Source: Argentina anserina
Taxonomy: Eukaryota > Streptophyta > Magnoliopsida > Rosales > Rosaceae
Assembly: GCF_933775445.1 (NCBI RefSeq)
Contig: NC_065872.1
Coordinates: 5,518,001 to 5,582,000 of the forward strand
Length of the DNA stretch: 64,000 bases
Reading direction: 5' to 3'
The notes under the pieces are model-generated. The model made no database searches and was not told where the DNA came from. It worked only from the letters and a program-made list of their open reading frames with translations. Each line of letters opens with the position of its first letter. The stretch's first letter is position 1. The position numbers and the translations under genes are program-made. This document shows positions 26,473 through 37,781 of this stretch, piece by piece.

Positions 26473-27662
26473 CTTCTCTTTAACAAACTTAAACCAAATT
26501 TACCATTACACCACATAATTACAAGTTAGAACCTATCATGCATTCTAATTCGACCAATTACATACTTTTTAGACACCAATACAATTAGAGCCTTAGGGGA
26601 TCATCTAATCATGCAAGATTTCAATTAACATTTAGATTGACTTAGGGCCTAATCTAAATTTGCATGGAATCGAATTCAATAACACTTAGAGTAGAAATCA
26701 AACAAGATTACATTTAAGCATCAAATCTTTGTTGGAGACATGTTTCATGTGTGGCGTCACCCACCATGGTTTCACATGCAAATTTCCAGAATTTTTACCA
26801 CTTTTAATCAACACAAACCGAACTTACTTAAGGCATGATTCGATTTGTGTCAATATGGTTGATGAATCTAGCACTCAAACACAATCTTAGGTATTGCATC
26901 CAACCGCTAAATTCATATGCACATATCTGAAAATTATCTAAAAATATGAGAAAGATGATTAGAACACAACAATAGAAAATACAAACTCATTAATTATAAG
27001 AACATAGATTTGGCATAGTCTTAAAAAAATATCAAATACAACTGAAATTTAAAACAAATACAAAACCAATATTTCCACATAAACAACAACTTACAATCTT
27101 CATAGACAAAGAATTGTAGATTAACACAAATAGACGAAGCCATGGAGATGAGTTGCAAGAATCACACGTTGTAGGAACCTTGGAGGTGTGTCTTCAATGG
27201 TGAAACTCGGTGGAGATGATGATGGTTTTGGGGTAGACGGCTTGGCTAATTTGTGAGGGAAGTTTATGGTGGTGTTTTGGTAGAGTTTTAGCTCTTGAAT
27301 GCTAATGAGAAGTGATCATATTTGAGAGGTGAAGCCATGTATATATAGAGGAAAGATGGAGGGTTTGAAATTGCTTCTTTCTTCCTATAAACATGCCATG
27401 CTTTAATCCCTAAAACATGAAAAGTTTTATTCCCTAAAACATGCCATGCTTTAATCCCTAAAACATGCCATGTTTTATGCCTTTAATGATCATCTTCTAT
27501 TTAATTGTTGCATGACTTGGCTCCATCTTTTTTTCTTTAATTATCTCTTCAATCAAATCTGAAAATAAGAAAATAAAATCATAAGTAAGAGATAATTAGT
27601 TTCAAAACCTAACAAGGATTCCTAGTCAAACTAGGACTCTAAACCAATTATGCGTTTTAACT

Positions 27663-28041
27663 CATGTAAGCACAAAAATGCATCCAATACCGCTCAAGAC
27701 TCTTACTACGACTCAATGACTCAATAGTACAATAATAAGGGCTAAGCAAAGTACAAATTGAGGTAAAAACATGTTAAAAACGTCGCACAAAGTGCTCTTA
27801 TCAGTAAAGGGCGGGAAAAACATTGCTCCTCTCAGATGGGGTTAATTTTATCTTTTAACCCTTTTTGTGGGCCTCACGTACTTGCCACGTCACCAAGATG
27901 ACGGAGAAGTTGAAAAAAACTGACAGAAGTACTTAAATGATAGCAATACTAGAGTTTGGGTATCACATTGGTACGATTAAGAGTTGATGTATCACATTGG
28001 TAGGTACACTAGAATTGAGGGACTGTTGGTGAAAAAAACTC
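27663..28041 (-). repeat. Right terminal inverted repeat of the 1.9-kb Mutator-like element
   Basis: This is the reverse complement of the left arm with scattered substitutions, e.g. CCACAAAGAGGG on the left against CCACAAAAAGGG on this arm. Confidence 0.88.
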
Positions 28042-28050
28042 TAACGGAAA

Positions 28051-29272
28051 AGTGATTACTCGGCGGATTTTGCTACTTTTCTTCTTTGATCGCCTGATTT
28101 TCTCATCCATTTGGCCGGTGGTGGAGAAAATCCCCCCAATGTGAGAGCTGAAGAGATGTCATGCTCCCTCGTGTGGATTCACATTATGGTTTTTGAGAGT
28201 ATTGTCAATATCATAATCGATATAAATTTCTCAATACATCCATATTTTTTCTCAAATCTGATACGTGCAATCCTGAATTTCTAACCACAAAAGTTTGGTT
28301 ATCATTGTAGTGACGCATTTTATTTCTTTTTGATAGGCTATATATTGCTTTGGTGATCTTAGTTTGGTTTTTTTTTCTAGTCTTGCAACTTTTAGTCCGT
28401 AATGGTTAGTCAAGTAGTTGAAACCTCACATGTTGTACAAAGAGGCACAAAAATCTGAGAAACACTTCAAAACCTTACATGTTATGGAGCTATACATGTC
28501 TAATTGATTAGTTAAATTTAAATTTACCAAATATAAGTATATATATTTTACTACAAATAAGTAAGCTTAAAATGAATTCAAATACATGCTCGCGCGCATA
28601 TATATATATATATATATGTATATATAATGAAAATGGTATCATGACAAACAAAAAGGTGTGAACAAACCTAAACCTAATGACTGTAACTGTGTAAGATATG
28701 CATAATTAAGTTCATAGCTTGTATATTCTTTATGCATGTGTTGGAAGAAAATTGGCTTGAACAAGCTATTTCAAAAATGTGCTTTTGACAATTTTGTTGG
28801 GGAACCATTTTATTGTAATAGGTAGAAAGGTGTATGGCTTTATATGCCACTCAAGCTGTAAACTAATATGTATGAACAACCACATTTTGATCAATTTTTA
28901 CCTTAAACAATTATGAATATTCCTAATTGGGGGCCAAGCTCTAAATTGGAAAATTAGAGTATGTCATTATTTATATTAAATAGCTTCACCAAGTGGCTAG
29001 TTGTAATTAGCTAGAGCAATTAGCACTGGTCATCTTGACCAAAGACACCCCGTGAATGTGAGATGGAGCAAGGAGCCTTGATCGATCGAAGTCGGCGTCA
29101 GAGTTTTGTTGGTTTGGACTTGGTCTTTGAGTATCTTATATATGCAAAAAGTCAGATGTCAATGTTTGTGTTTCTATTTGTATGATTATTCACCATGTGC
29201 TTAATTCTACACTAATATTATTTTCTAATGATACTTTAGGTTCAGTTATTTAGTATCACTAATATTGTTCAG
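28051..29272. other. Intergenic, no gene recognised
   Basis: AT-rich, with a (TA)n tract at about 28,600-28,627 preceded by GCGCGC. No coding sequence is supported. Confidence 0.5.
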
Positions 29273-29280
29273 ACTAGTAG

Positions 29281-29455
29281 CAGGCCGGCCCTGAAAAATT
29301 TGAGGTCCAGTGCAAAGAAAAAAAAAGGGCATTTCTCCACACAAAAAAACAAACAGAAAAAAAATTGGCCCTTATACTGAAAAAAAAAAACAAACAAACA
29401 GAAAAAAAAAATTTGGAACTTGGCCCAGTGCTGCCCCCCCTCAGGGTCGGCCCTG
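29281..29455. mobile_element. hAT-type MITE, 175 bp
   Basis: The left end CAGGCCGGCCCTGA and the right end (read inward) CAGGGCCGACCCTGA form a terminal inverted repeat with one base missing on the left. ACTAGTAG flanks both sides exactly (29,273-29,280 and 29,456-29,463). CAGGGCCGGCCCTG termini with 8-bp duplications are typical of hAT elements. The interior is A-rich with a repeated ACAAACAGAAAAAAA word. Confidence 0.85.
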
Positions 29456-29463
29456 ACTAGTAG

Positions 29464-32400
29464 TGTCGACGGGGTACGCCATCGTTTAATCAATCTGAAT
29501 GGTTAACATCGAGTCACACAACCTCAACATTGCTTCTACAAAATTATTTGTAGCCTAATCAATATCAGTAATAGTATAAAATTATAAAACGGTAGATTTG
29601 ACAATTCACAATTTATCATTTTACACTTTATAGTAGTAGAAATAATATAATTCGTTTCACTTCGTCACCTTCATCAATTGATTGAGTGATCGATGATAAC
29701 AACTCACGTACTTACTCAAAATAATTTATAGAATTCTATTTGATGATGAAATGTGTTATTTCTACGTACACACCCCAATTCAAAACTCCCATTCCTCCAA
29801 AAGATCAAGCTGGAACACTTGAGCTAAATGAGGCGATAGAAGTAAAACCGTAGCCTTCTAATATAGCTTCGATTCAGACGGCATCTTCTATTCACAATAT
29901 GCATCACTCGATCGATCTGGTGAGCTTTCTCGATCTAGCTTCTTCACTACTAAACATAGTCTGACGTTAAAATATGCTGTTTTAGCGAGTGATCGACATG
30001 AATGACTACAGTTTAGCTGGGATACTTACCCATGAGTACCATCGGTTACTAAATTATTATATTTATGTCTTGCGTATATTACATGCAATCGATCAGTCTA
30101 CCATATATTAAGGTATATACATTAATTATCTAGCTAATGCTTTTCCCACTAAGCTAGATATTAAAATAACAAAAGCTCTGAGTTATATCGCCGATCCAAG
30201 CTTAATGCAATCAACCTACTGCAGAAAACAAAGATACCAACTTTTTTTAAAATATAAGTATTACCTACTAGCTTGTCTTATGTTGATGGATGATTGTTGA
30301 TTAAACGAGACTCATGTTATCATTCATATGTTCTCTATGAAGATATAATGATGTTAATTATGTAGTATGGAGTTTAAGTTATATGTCACCCATGTTGCAA
30401 AATTTTATTACTATTTTAATAAAAAAAGAACCAGAGATGTGGGCTGTCTCTCAACTAGAGGGTTCTAAACCCCTTTTCAAAAAAAGATATCAACTCTTCA
30501 AAATATAAGTATTACCTACTCCTGGAAAACTGATACGAACAAGTGAAGAAATAATACAAAATATATTAATGAAATAAACAAAAATGTATGAACTATGAAC
30601 CGGTATGAAGCATATTGACTTGACTATCTAAACTCTGATTTGAACGGGTAAAGACAAGATTTTTTCATCATTTAGTTTAGTGAAACTGTAAAAGCAGACA
30701 CAGGATCTACATAGTGTGAAAGTGAAACAAAGAGTTCTGTTTATTGGTCAATAATTCGTGTCTTAATCAATAATTTCATTAATTTGTTTTCGATCTATTA
30801 TTGGTCAGGTGTAAGAAATATCCAATCTGTCAACAGAAAAACTCCACTAACGACTAATTGATCACTAATTTATATAGCTAAACGAATAATGAAGAGCCAC
30901 ATTGCCTCATGATCCCCAGCAGCAGCAGGTCTTCTACGTACCAGACTAATTACGTGGTCTAATTTGACAACATTGTGAGACAAATTCATATGATCGATCA
31001 AGATTTACACAACGAAGTCGATCGGGTCTTCTTTTCTGGTAAGTGAGATTATATCCTAGAGAGTAGAGACGAATTCAATATCTGTTCTAGACTTCTAGTT
31101 CTTGAAAACGTAGTTACCCTGACGCTAGCTCAACTAGTCTCTACTTATTACTCTTGTAGTTGGCCACAATTTTTAAATATATAGACACTTCGTCACTTCA
31201 TCGATCTTTAATACTTTACAATACGTACAAGGCGAATTCCAGTACGCACATGAATCTTACCTCAACAGTCAACATATATATTGAACAAGCTCCTTGTTAT
31301 ATGCAATATTGTAGACCAAAAGATGGAGACCCAGGCCGATATACTCTTCAATTTCCAACTTCACATCCGGAAATTTTTTAGTTCCACACCAGAACAGACA
31401 TGAACTTTTAGAAAAGCGAGAAAATTATTTAGTCACGTTTTATTGCATGAAGATCCAAAGACAAAAGGACACTAACCACCGTTTCCTGTGGACAGGCAAT
31501 ATATTGATCCAACCGGTACCTGCATGAGATTCTGTCTATTTCATATGAAGTGCAAAAGTATAAAGACTTGTCGATCAGTGGCTAGTGTTTCCTTCACGTA
31601 TTTCTTAAATGTAGTTACTTCATTACTTTTCTCATATCGGTTTCTGTAGCCTTAATGTCCTCATCATCATCACTTCTACTATGAAATTCTACAAATTAAT
31701 CCGATCATATTGATCATAACACACCATGTTTCAAAAAAGATATTGATCAATTTCAAGCAAGGACACACGTACATTGATCTTACTAAGTCTTGATCAGAAA
31801 ACAAAACAATTATAAATTGGTGACGCTAGTACTTCTATTTCAAGCAGTCAGCCGGTTGATTCAGATGTGCCTTAACGAGTCGGATAAAATTGTGATTTAG
31901 GTAAGTTCTCTAGACGTCTCACACTTTCACGGCTGAGCAGACAGATGCATCCGGCTAGTAGAACCTCCTTTAAGAGAGTTGATGACTTGATGACACTTGC
32001 AGGATCTTTATTGTTTTACCATTGATAAAGAAGAAATAGGATTTGTCAAGAAGCTTATACATTCATTGCTAATCAACTTGTCATTTGCTTTTCTGTTCAA
32101 TTATCTCACATTACATAAGCTGGCAAATATACCTCACCCAGAAAGCCCAACTAATTGCCCATCAACCTGGGTTTCGGTTGGCCCAAGTTCCCAACATGGT
32201 CATGGATTAGCAAGGGCCAGTTTTACGATGTACCTGTATAAGAACGGACAAGATCCTAAACGTCCTAAACTTAGAGCTCCTTCTTTCCCATTCAATTTTT
32301 ACAACAAATATTTAGAAACGTGTAAAATGTTCTGAGTAAGGTAATTACTTATAATAGAACTATAATTACTGAAACAAGAATCCACTTTATCAGAATGACA

Positions 32401-33025
32401 AAAAATTTATAGTACACACCTATAAATACGGGTACTATATATAAGTGAGTACCTTAAAACATTATGCAAATAATATATATTATGAAAATGAAATTTAAAT
32501 CAATGGCAGACTTTGATTCCAACTTGCAATTGATTTTAAATTGTAAGTGCTAAAGATGTGCAACAGTGTTGGTTAAACTTCATTAATCTAACTATTTGAG
32601 CCTTTGTGGGCCCTATTTGAGTCTCTCAAATTCATCTTCTGTTTGTATGTAGGATGATAAATTATTTGGTAAATTCTCAATGTAAATTTCACTTCTCCCA
32701 TTGAGCAAGTCAATCTCATATTACCCAAAAGAGGAATGGCACTCGCTGGCATGCTCATTTATGCTCATGTACTCGTGATCTTCTATACCAACCAATGGAT
32801 TGACACATTTCGTATTGGTAATCTAGTACTAAGGTGGTTGAAGTTGGCCTAGCACTACCTGGAGGCTCCATAACAAAACATAATTAACGCAAAATTAATC
32901 GAACATTTTATTTTTGACCTATTCATTTCATTCCACAATAACATGCATGGAATGGGGGCACATGGCACAGCAGTCATAAATAACAGAACAAGAAAGCTAG
33001 GCACATAGCACTATAGCAGTAGTAC
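29464..33025. other. Intergenic, downstream flank of F3H
   Basis: No gene is recognised. A frame at 31,997-32,335 has no familiar motif and is not called. A pair of similar direct repeats lies at 30,231-30,269 and 30,484-30,520. Confidence 0.5.
30231..30520 (+). repeat. Direct repeats around an A-tailed 214-bp segment
   Basis: AATATAAGTATTACCTACT and adjoining bases (about 37 bp, with an AGATAYCAACT start) occur at both ends. The segment between, 30,270-30,483, ends with GGTTCTAAACCCC, which resembles a tRNA-like B box, and then an A tract. It may be a retroposon with an unusually long duplication, or a local duplication. Confidence 0.4.
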
Positions 33026-34533
33026 TTAAGCAAAGATATTATCCACTGGCTTGACCTCAAGTTTAGCTTTCTCCGAGTCATGCAGTTGCTCCTTTGCAAG
33101 CTTCTTCAGCCTTGCTAGCTCAAGGTCCTTGCTCATCTTCTTCTTGTACATCTCAGTGTAAGTCATCGGCTCCTCCAGAATGGGTTTCTCTCCCTCTCTG
33201 ACCTTCAGCGGGTACACTATTGCCTCCTGAGCTGGGTTCTGGAATGTCGCTATAGACAACCTGCTGTGGTTCGAGTTCACCACTGCCTGGTGATCGGCAT
33301 TCTTGAACCTCCCATTGCTCAGAAACTGTTCCGTCACCAAATAATGTGTCACTTCATAAAACTATTACAAGTAACATAATAGCTAATTGACCCAATTGAG
33401 AATAGTACTGAATCGTTGGTATGAAGTAATATTGATGTCACAACTCACTACTGAAAGAACTTGGACCAAAACGAGTTTGATATAAATAACAATTGAAATC
33501 ACATAAAGACTGTGACACAACAATTAACAATCAAGAATAATTAATTGAACTAATAAAGACGGGTCCAGGATTACTTACATGTCCATGATCTCCAAGGTTG
33601 ACCACAAAGGCTCCTTCCACAGGTTGAACGGTGATCCACGTCTTCCCGCCGTCCCTGGTGGCCTGAAGTCCACCGACTTGGTCCTGAAGCAAAAGAGTAA
33701 TGGTACCCGGATCGGTGTGGCGTTTCAGTCCGAGAGTGAGGTCCGGCTGGGGGCACTTCGGGTAGAAGTTCACCACAACCTTTTGGTCCATGTCGACACA
33801 TGCCTTGGTCAATGCCTCCTTCTCTAAACCCATGGCCTCTGATAAAACCTCCAACATCTTACATGCCAAGCCCATCAGCTCGTCACTATACTGTTTGGTC
33901 ACATCTCTCCACCCCTCCGGCTTGTCCGGCCACCTCGAGTAGTCACGGTGGCGCACCGGGTAGGAGAAGTAGGTCACAATCTCACGCCAATCCTGCACTG
34001 CCTCTCCCTAGCAATATAGGATAAAAATGCGTCAAGATCGTGACAATTGTTGATTCATTTTCTAACAACTTAATAAGAACATAAATTATGCAAGCCCTAA
34101 ATTTTAACATTTTATATTAATTTGTAACGTTAATCAAAGTTAATTTGTAACGTTTTATATTAATTACCTGTAAATGGCTGGAGACGATGAAACCGCCCTT
34201 TTTGCCACCGGACATGTCAAACCGAAGCTTTTCCTCCGGCGGCAAAGCGAAGAATTCTCTGGCAAGACTAGTCATTTCGGAGATGAGCTTGGGGTCGATA
34301 CCGTGATCAACAATCTGGAAAACGCCCCAGTCCTCGCAGGCCTCGACAATCTTCTTGCAAATCTCAGCGCGGCGGCCTTCGACCTCTTCGATGCCGGCGA
34401 GGGAGATAACCGGAATATCGTTGCTGAATTGGTTGTAGGCCACCTTAGGGCGCTCATCTTCGTCGCGGACGAAGCTCTGTTGGAGGGTCTTCTCCCCCGC
34501 TATGGCGGTAAGGGTAGTAGGACCAGGGGCCAT
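33026..34533 (-). CDS. F3H: Flavanone 3-hydroxylase (naringenin 3-dioxygenase)
   Basis: Three exons (34,168-34,533; 33,579-34,007; 33,026-33,325) of 366, 429 and 300 nt give exactly 364 residues, the usual size for the family. The enzyme is a cytosolic Fe(II)/2-oxoglutarate dioxygenase that converts flavanones such as naringenin to dihydroflavonols, the branch point to flavonols, anthocyanins and tannins. The DIPVISL N-terminal segment is present. Iron ligands are His219 and Asp221 (RHTDP) and His277 (ADHQAVV); 2-oxoglutarate is bound by Arg287 and Ser289 (NHSRLS). Splice sites are canonical and no lesion is visible, so the gene is probably functional. ANS and FLS are related, but the N-terminal and C-terminal (VDNIFA) sequences fit F3H. 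Confidence 0.96.
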
Positions 34534-34661
34534 TCTGATATATGCTCTCTAACTCTATCTGCGAAACTTGATGTTTCAGGCCACAGTTTTTGGGGAGATA
34601 GAGAAGTGAAAGATACAATGAAGAAGATGATGTGAGTTATGGGGTGGGGGGTGAGAGGTGG

Positions 34662-34667
34662 TATATA
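34662..34667 (-). promoter_or_regulatory. F3H TATA box
   Basis: TATATA, read on the minus strand, lies about 130 bp upstream of the F3H start codon. Confidence 0.5.
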
Positions 34668-34706
34668 TTATGAGATTAAATGGCGTGAGAAAGAGGATGG
34701 CAGCTA

Positions 34707-34714
34707 CAACTACC
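34707..34714 (-). promoter_or_regulatory. MYB-type AC element in the F3H promoter
   Basis: CAACTACC on the plus strand (GGTAGTTG in gene orientation) lies about 40 bp upstream of the TATA box. This sequence matches the AC/MRE sites bound by R2R3-MYB regulators of flavonoid genes; function here is inferred. Confidence 0.45.
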
Positions 34715-34719
34715 TCCAA

Positions 34720-35582
34720 TCTCGTGAGTGAGCTCCTCGTCTTCGAGTCATCACAGATTAGCCTCAAGCTATACCAAACCCTTATTTTTTTGGTTTCATA
34801 GATATTTGGCATTCTATGGACCGGACATTGGATTTTTGCTAGTTATTAAGAGTATAGTTCTTGTTGTGGATCCTAAATCATCCTAATAAGAAATTAAGGG
34901 CTACAAAGTCTTTGATGTGACTGTCGCGGTCATATAATCTGTAAAATGTAATCAAGCAAGTCCTGATGTCTGCACAGTGAAAAACAATGGAAACTCCACC
35001 CAAATTTTTCTATCATGCAGTCAGTTTTTATAAATTGTTGGTAATCGACTACTCGGTTATTCTAAATTGTTAATATTCAATAATTAATGCAGGATAAAAC
35101 CCATTTTAGCATTAAATGTGAATATTTATCTGTGAGTTTATGTAACCACCACACTATTGCTTGGGCCAAAATGGTGGAAATCACAAATTATTTCTGATGG
35201 CCTAATCAGTACATGTCATGTCTAATGGAGGTTAACTCAATATAGAGATCACGTAAAAACCGAAGCTACAGGCTATGGCCGTAATATTAACATCTAAGAC
35301 GAGTGACATTCTAAGATTCTAATTAGTAGGAAGGTTTTGAGTTCGAATCTGATCTTATTTAAGTTGTTGATTGTGGCCTAAACTAAATAGAAATTTAGAA
35401 GTAGAAGAGGAAAATAATTGCGAAATTCATAGGGAGTGAGATGGGGGACACGTGATATTCACCTAACCAGACTAGGAGGGTCGGAGCTGGGTAGGACACG
35501 TGCATACCAACCCGGATAGTTGTTTGTTGACATTTGATCTACATGCTTGCGTATACACCTTTGGTTTTTCCACAGTGGTGGA
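34720..35582. other. F3H upstream intergenic region
   Basis: No gene is recognised. A GAGTTCGAATCTG word near 35,340 resembles a tRNA B box and may be a SINE remnant, but no matching A box or tail was found. Confidence 0.4.
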
Positions 35583-35986
35583 CCTAAGATTGTAATTTTG
35601 GGTGAAATTGAATTTGCCAAGAATTTTTTTTCTTGCTGTGTGGGACTGAGGGAGTGAGGGACCGAACTAGCTGAAACACTCGACTGTGGAGGGAGGCCGG
35701 AGAGCACCGTCGAGGCACCAAAAGAAATGACGTTGTGAAACGCAGACTTCGTCACTGGCGCTGCTTTGTCATTGAAATTAAAGGTTGTGTGGCTGAGATA
35801 CGAGGGATTAATGCTTAGTATTTAGTATTATTAGCTGATTGGGTTTCACACATCCTATTGGGCCAAGTTTAATTGTTTAGAGGGTTATATATTAGTGTAT
35901 ATATATACACATAACATTAGGATTTTTTTGGCCGTGAGAAAAGGGTGGACTTGAGTCCACTCAGCAATGTACTAGGTCCACCCCTG
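35583..35986. mobile_element. hAT-like MITE, 404 bp
   Basis: It starts CAGTGGTGGACCTAAG and ends, read inward, CAGGGGTGGACCTAGT. The flanks are GTTTTTCCA on the left and GTTTTTCA on the right, an 8-bp duplication with one extra C. It lacks coding sequence. The CAGNGGTGGACC terminus is a common plant hAT form. Confidence 0.75.
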
Positions 35987-36061
35987 GTTTTTCATTCAAA
36001 TTTCTTTAAAAAAATTATCAATAAATTTATTTTTGTTAATAACAATTTCTAATACCACCAG

Positions 36062-36968
36062 GAAGATTTTATTAACTGCGTGCTAGTTCAAAGTTCAAAC
36101 ATCGTGCTGCCTAGCAGGGAGAAAAACCATGCGAGTCTTCATCCCTGTCCGGCAATGAGTCTAGCGCTGCTGTCGGACGGGAATTCAATGGCTCTTTGTG
36201 GTCAGTGAGAGAGTTGGAGTATAGGGGATCAAGGTGGTCGCTGTTTTCTGATTTTCCCTTGATGGTTGTTTTCTCGTCGGTGTATGCTTTGTTTCTGGCT
36301 TGAGGTTGCGGGTATGTGTTGGATTCGTGGGGATGTCTTGGATTTGATTGCAATAGCTTCGATCTGGATTAAATCTGCCTGATTTGTCTCGGGTTTGGGT
36401 TGTTTTGATCATGACTGGGTGCCCCCATGAAGGAAGGAGGACGACGACGATGCTCAAGGGTGGCGACGACGGCCTTGTATGTTCTTCTTGTGCAGAGAAG
36501 TTTCGTTGCCATGATGCGGTGAGAATGACGGTGGTGGTTTTGGCAGCGTTAGAGATGGCACAAGTTGCATCAACGGTGTTGATGACTTGACGGGGAGAGT
36601 CGGTGGCGATGGCGGCTTTGGTCTCTTGCTAGGGTTTTCAATTTGGTCTTTTGTAGTTATTTTTATTTTTTCTGTTGTAGTTAGTTTGCGACATATGTGC
36701 ATAATAAGTTCCTTCTTTGTGCTTGTATTGGATCTCCTAGCTTCTCATGGTTTGTTCATAGGTGTAGTGGTTGTTGTGCTTCATGGCTAGAATAGGGTAC
36801 TTACTACGTGTCCATTGTTTTTTTCTGGTTTCTTTTATGTATTCCGTGATGTAATTGTGGTTCGAGCCATAAATACTTGTCTACCGGGATGGAGTAGCGG
36901 TTGAATGTGTTGAGTATTTGGTCTTCTTGGCTCTTGTTGAATGAAAAGTTTCCATCCAAAAAAAAAAG
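36062..36968 (+). mobile_element. LINE-type retroposon insertion with poly(A) tail
   Basis: A 14-bp direct repeat TCTAATACCACCAG brackets the segment (36,048-36,061 and 36,969-36,982). The segment ends TTTCCATCC followed by a ten-A run, as in plant LINE 3' ends. The interior of about 0.9 kb has no intact frame, so it is a 5'-truncated L1-like copy or another sequence mobilised by that machinery. Confidence 0.75.
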
Positions 36969-36982
36969 TCTAATACCACCAG

Positions 36983-37578
36983 ATGCTAGCTGAAAGCTAT
37001 TCCAAGTTTCTAACCACGACTCAACCTACAAAATACAATACGATCTGATCACGTCAAAGACTTAAGACTAAGTTGTAAAAGGTTATATGAGGGCTAAATA
37101 AGCTAATTAATCAGGCTTAACAACAAGTACGTTATACACTACGTTAGGTATAGAGAAAGATGCAAGATTAGTACATAATGAAGTTATTACTGCCTTAATT
37201 GTAAAACCTAATTCATAAACGCAGGTGGATACGCTACTCATACACAATAATTAAATGAAGCAATTAAAGCAAAAAAGTTCAATGCAAAAGAAGAACAAAG
37301 GAATTGCACTTGATCGGTAACCGGGTGAAGATATATATCCTTAATTCCTCACCACAGTTATCTCTCGGTCCCAGGGAAGATGATGAATTATCTCTGTAAC
37401 TATATGTATGTATGTATGTAAGACTTGCATATAATATGGATTTAATTAATCAAGTATAAACAGTTAAATCAAACAAAAGATTAGATGACTATATAAACAC
37501 AAAAAAATATGAAATTGTGTAAAGTTTGAAAGAAAACAGAACCATAACCTGAAGGATCTAACCTGAATCGCCACTCAA
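36983..37578. other. Intergenic, no gene recognised
   Basis: AT-rich; a short (TATG)n run lies near 37,404-37,420. Nothing else is supported. Confidence 0.5.
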
Positions 37579-37705
37579 GAAATCAGTATTGCTTATATTA
37601 ATCTTACACCGAAAATGTCATATAAATAACCCTATAAAGTGTACAATTATCCTATTTCTACTAATTACTCCGTAAATTTCTCATTCAATCACGCTCACGT
37701 TAATA
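37579..37705 (-). repeat. Copia 3' LTR
   Basis: About 127 bp, lying just after the polypurine tract in element orientation. The first dinucleotide has decayed from TG to TA (TATTAACGTG against TGTTAGCGTG in the 5' LTR). Confidence 0.85.
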
Positions 37706-37781
37706 CTTCCCCTCAAGTTGACGCATACACATCAACCATGCCAAACTTGCTAAGTGAGTCATAAAGTGTCCTTTTAAACAC

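Larger units (their letters stand above)
26094..28041. mobile_element. Non-autonomous Mutator-like element, 1,948 bp, 379-bp TIRs
   Basis: Perfect 9-bp duplications TAACGGAAA flank the element (26,085-26,093 and 28,042-28,050). Its arms, 26,094-26,472 and 27,663-28,041, are equal in length, inverted and nearly identical by eye, starting GAGTTTTTTTCACCAACAGT. Long arms plus a 9-bp duplication define the Mutator superfamily. The 1.19-kb interior has no transposase and no convincing protein; it includes an AACATGCCATG-type tandem array at about 27,395-27,480 and promoter-like TATATATAGAGG near 27,340. Near-identity of the arms suggests recent activity or sequence homogenisation. Confidence 0.9.

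Noticed and set aside
26094..28041. Long inverted repeat as a microRNA or hairpin-RNA gene
   Set aside because: The arms are transposon TIRs bounded by a 9-bp target duplication; hairpin RNA may be a by-product but is not needed to explain the structure.
31997..32335. A 112-codon frame upstream of nothing recognisable
   Set aside because: No known motif, no promoter or intron evidence and AT-rich codon use; not supported as a gene.
35325..35350. GAGTTCGAATCTG as part of a tRNA gene
   Set aside because: Only a B-box-like word is present; no A box, acceptor stem or anticodon arm could be folded.
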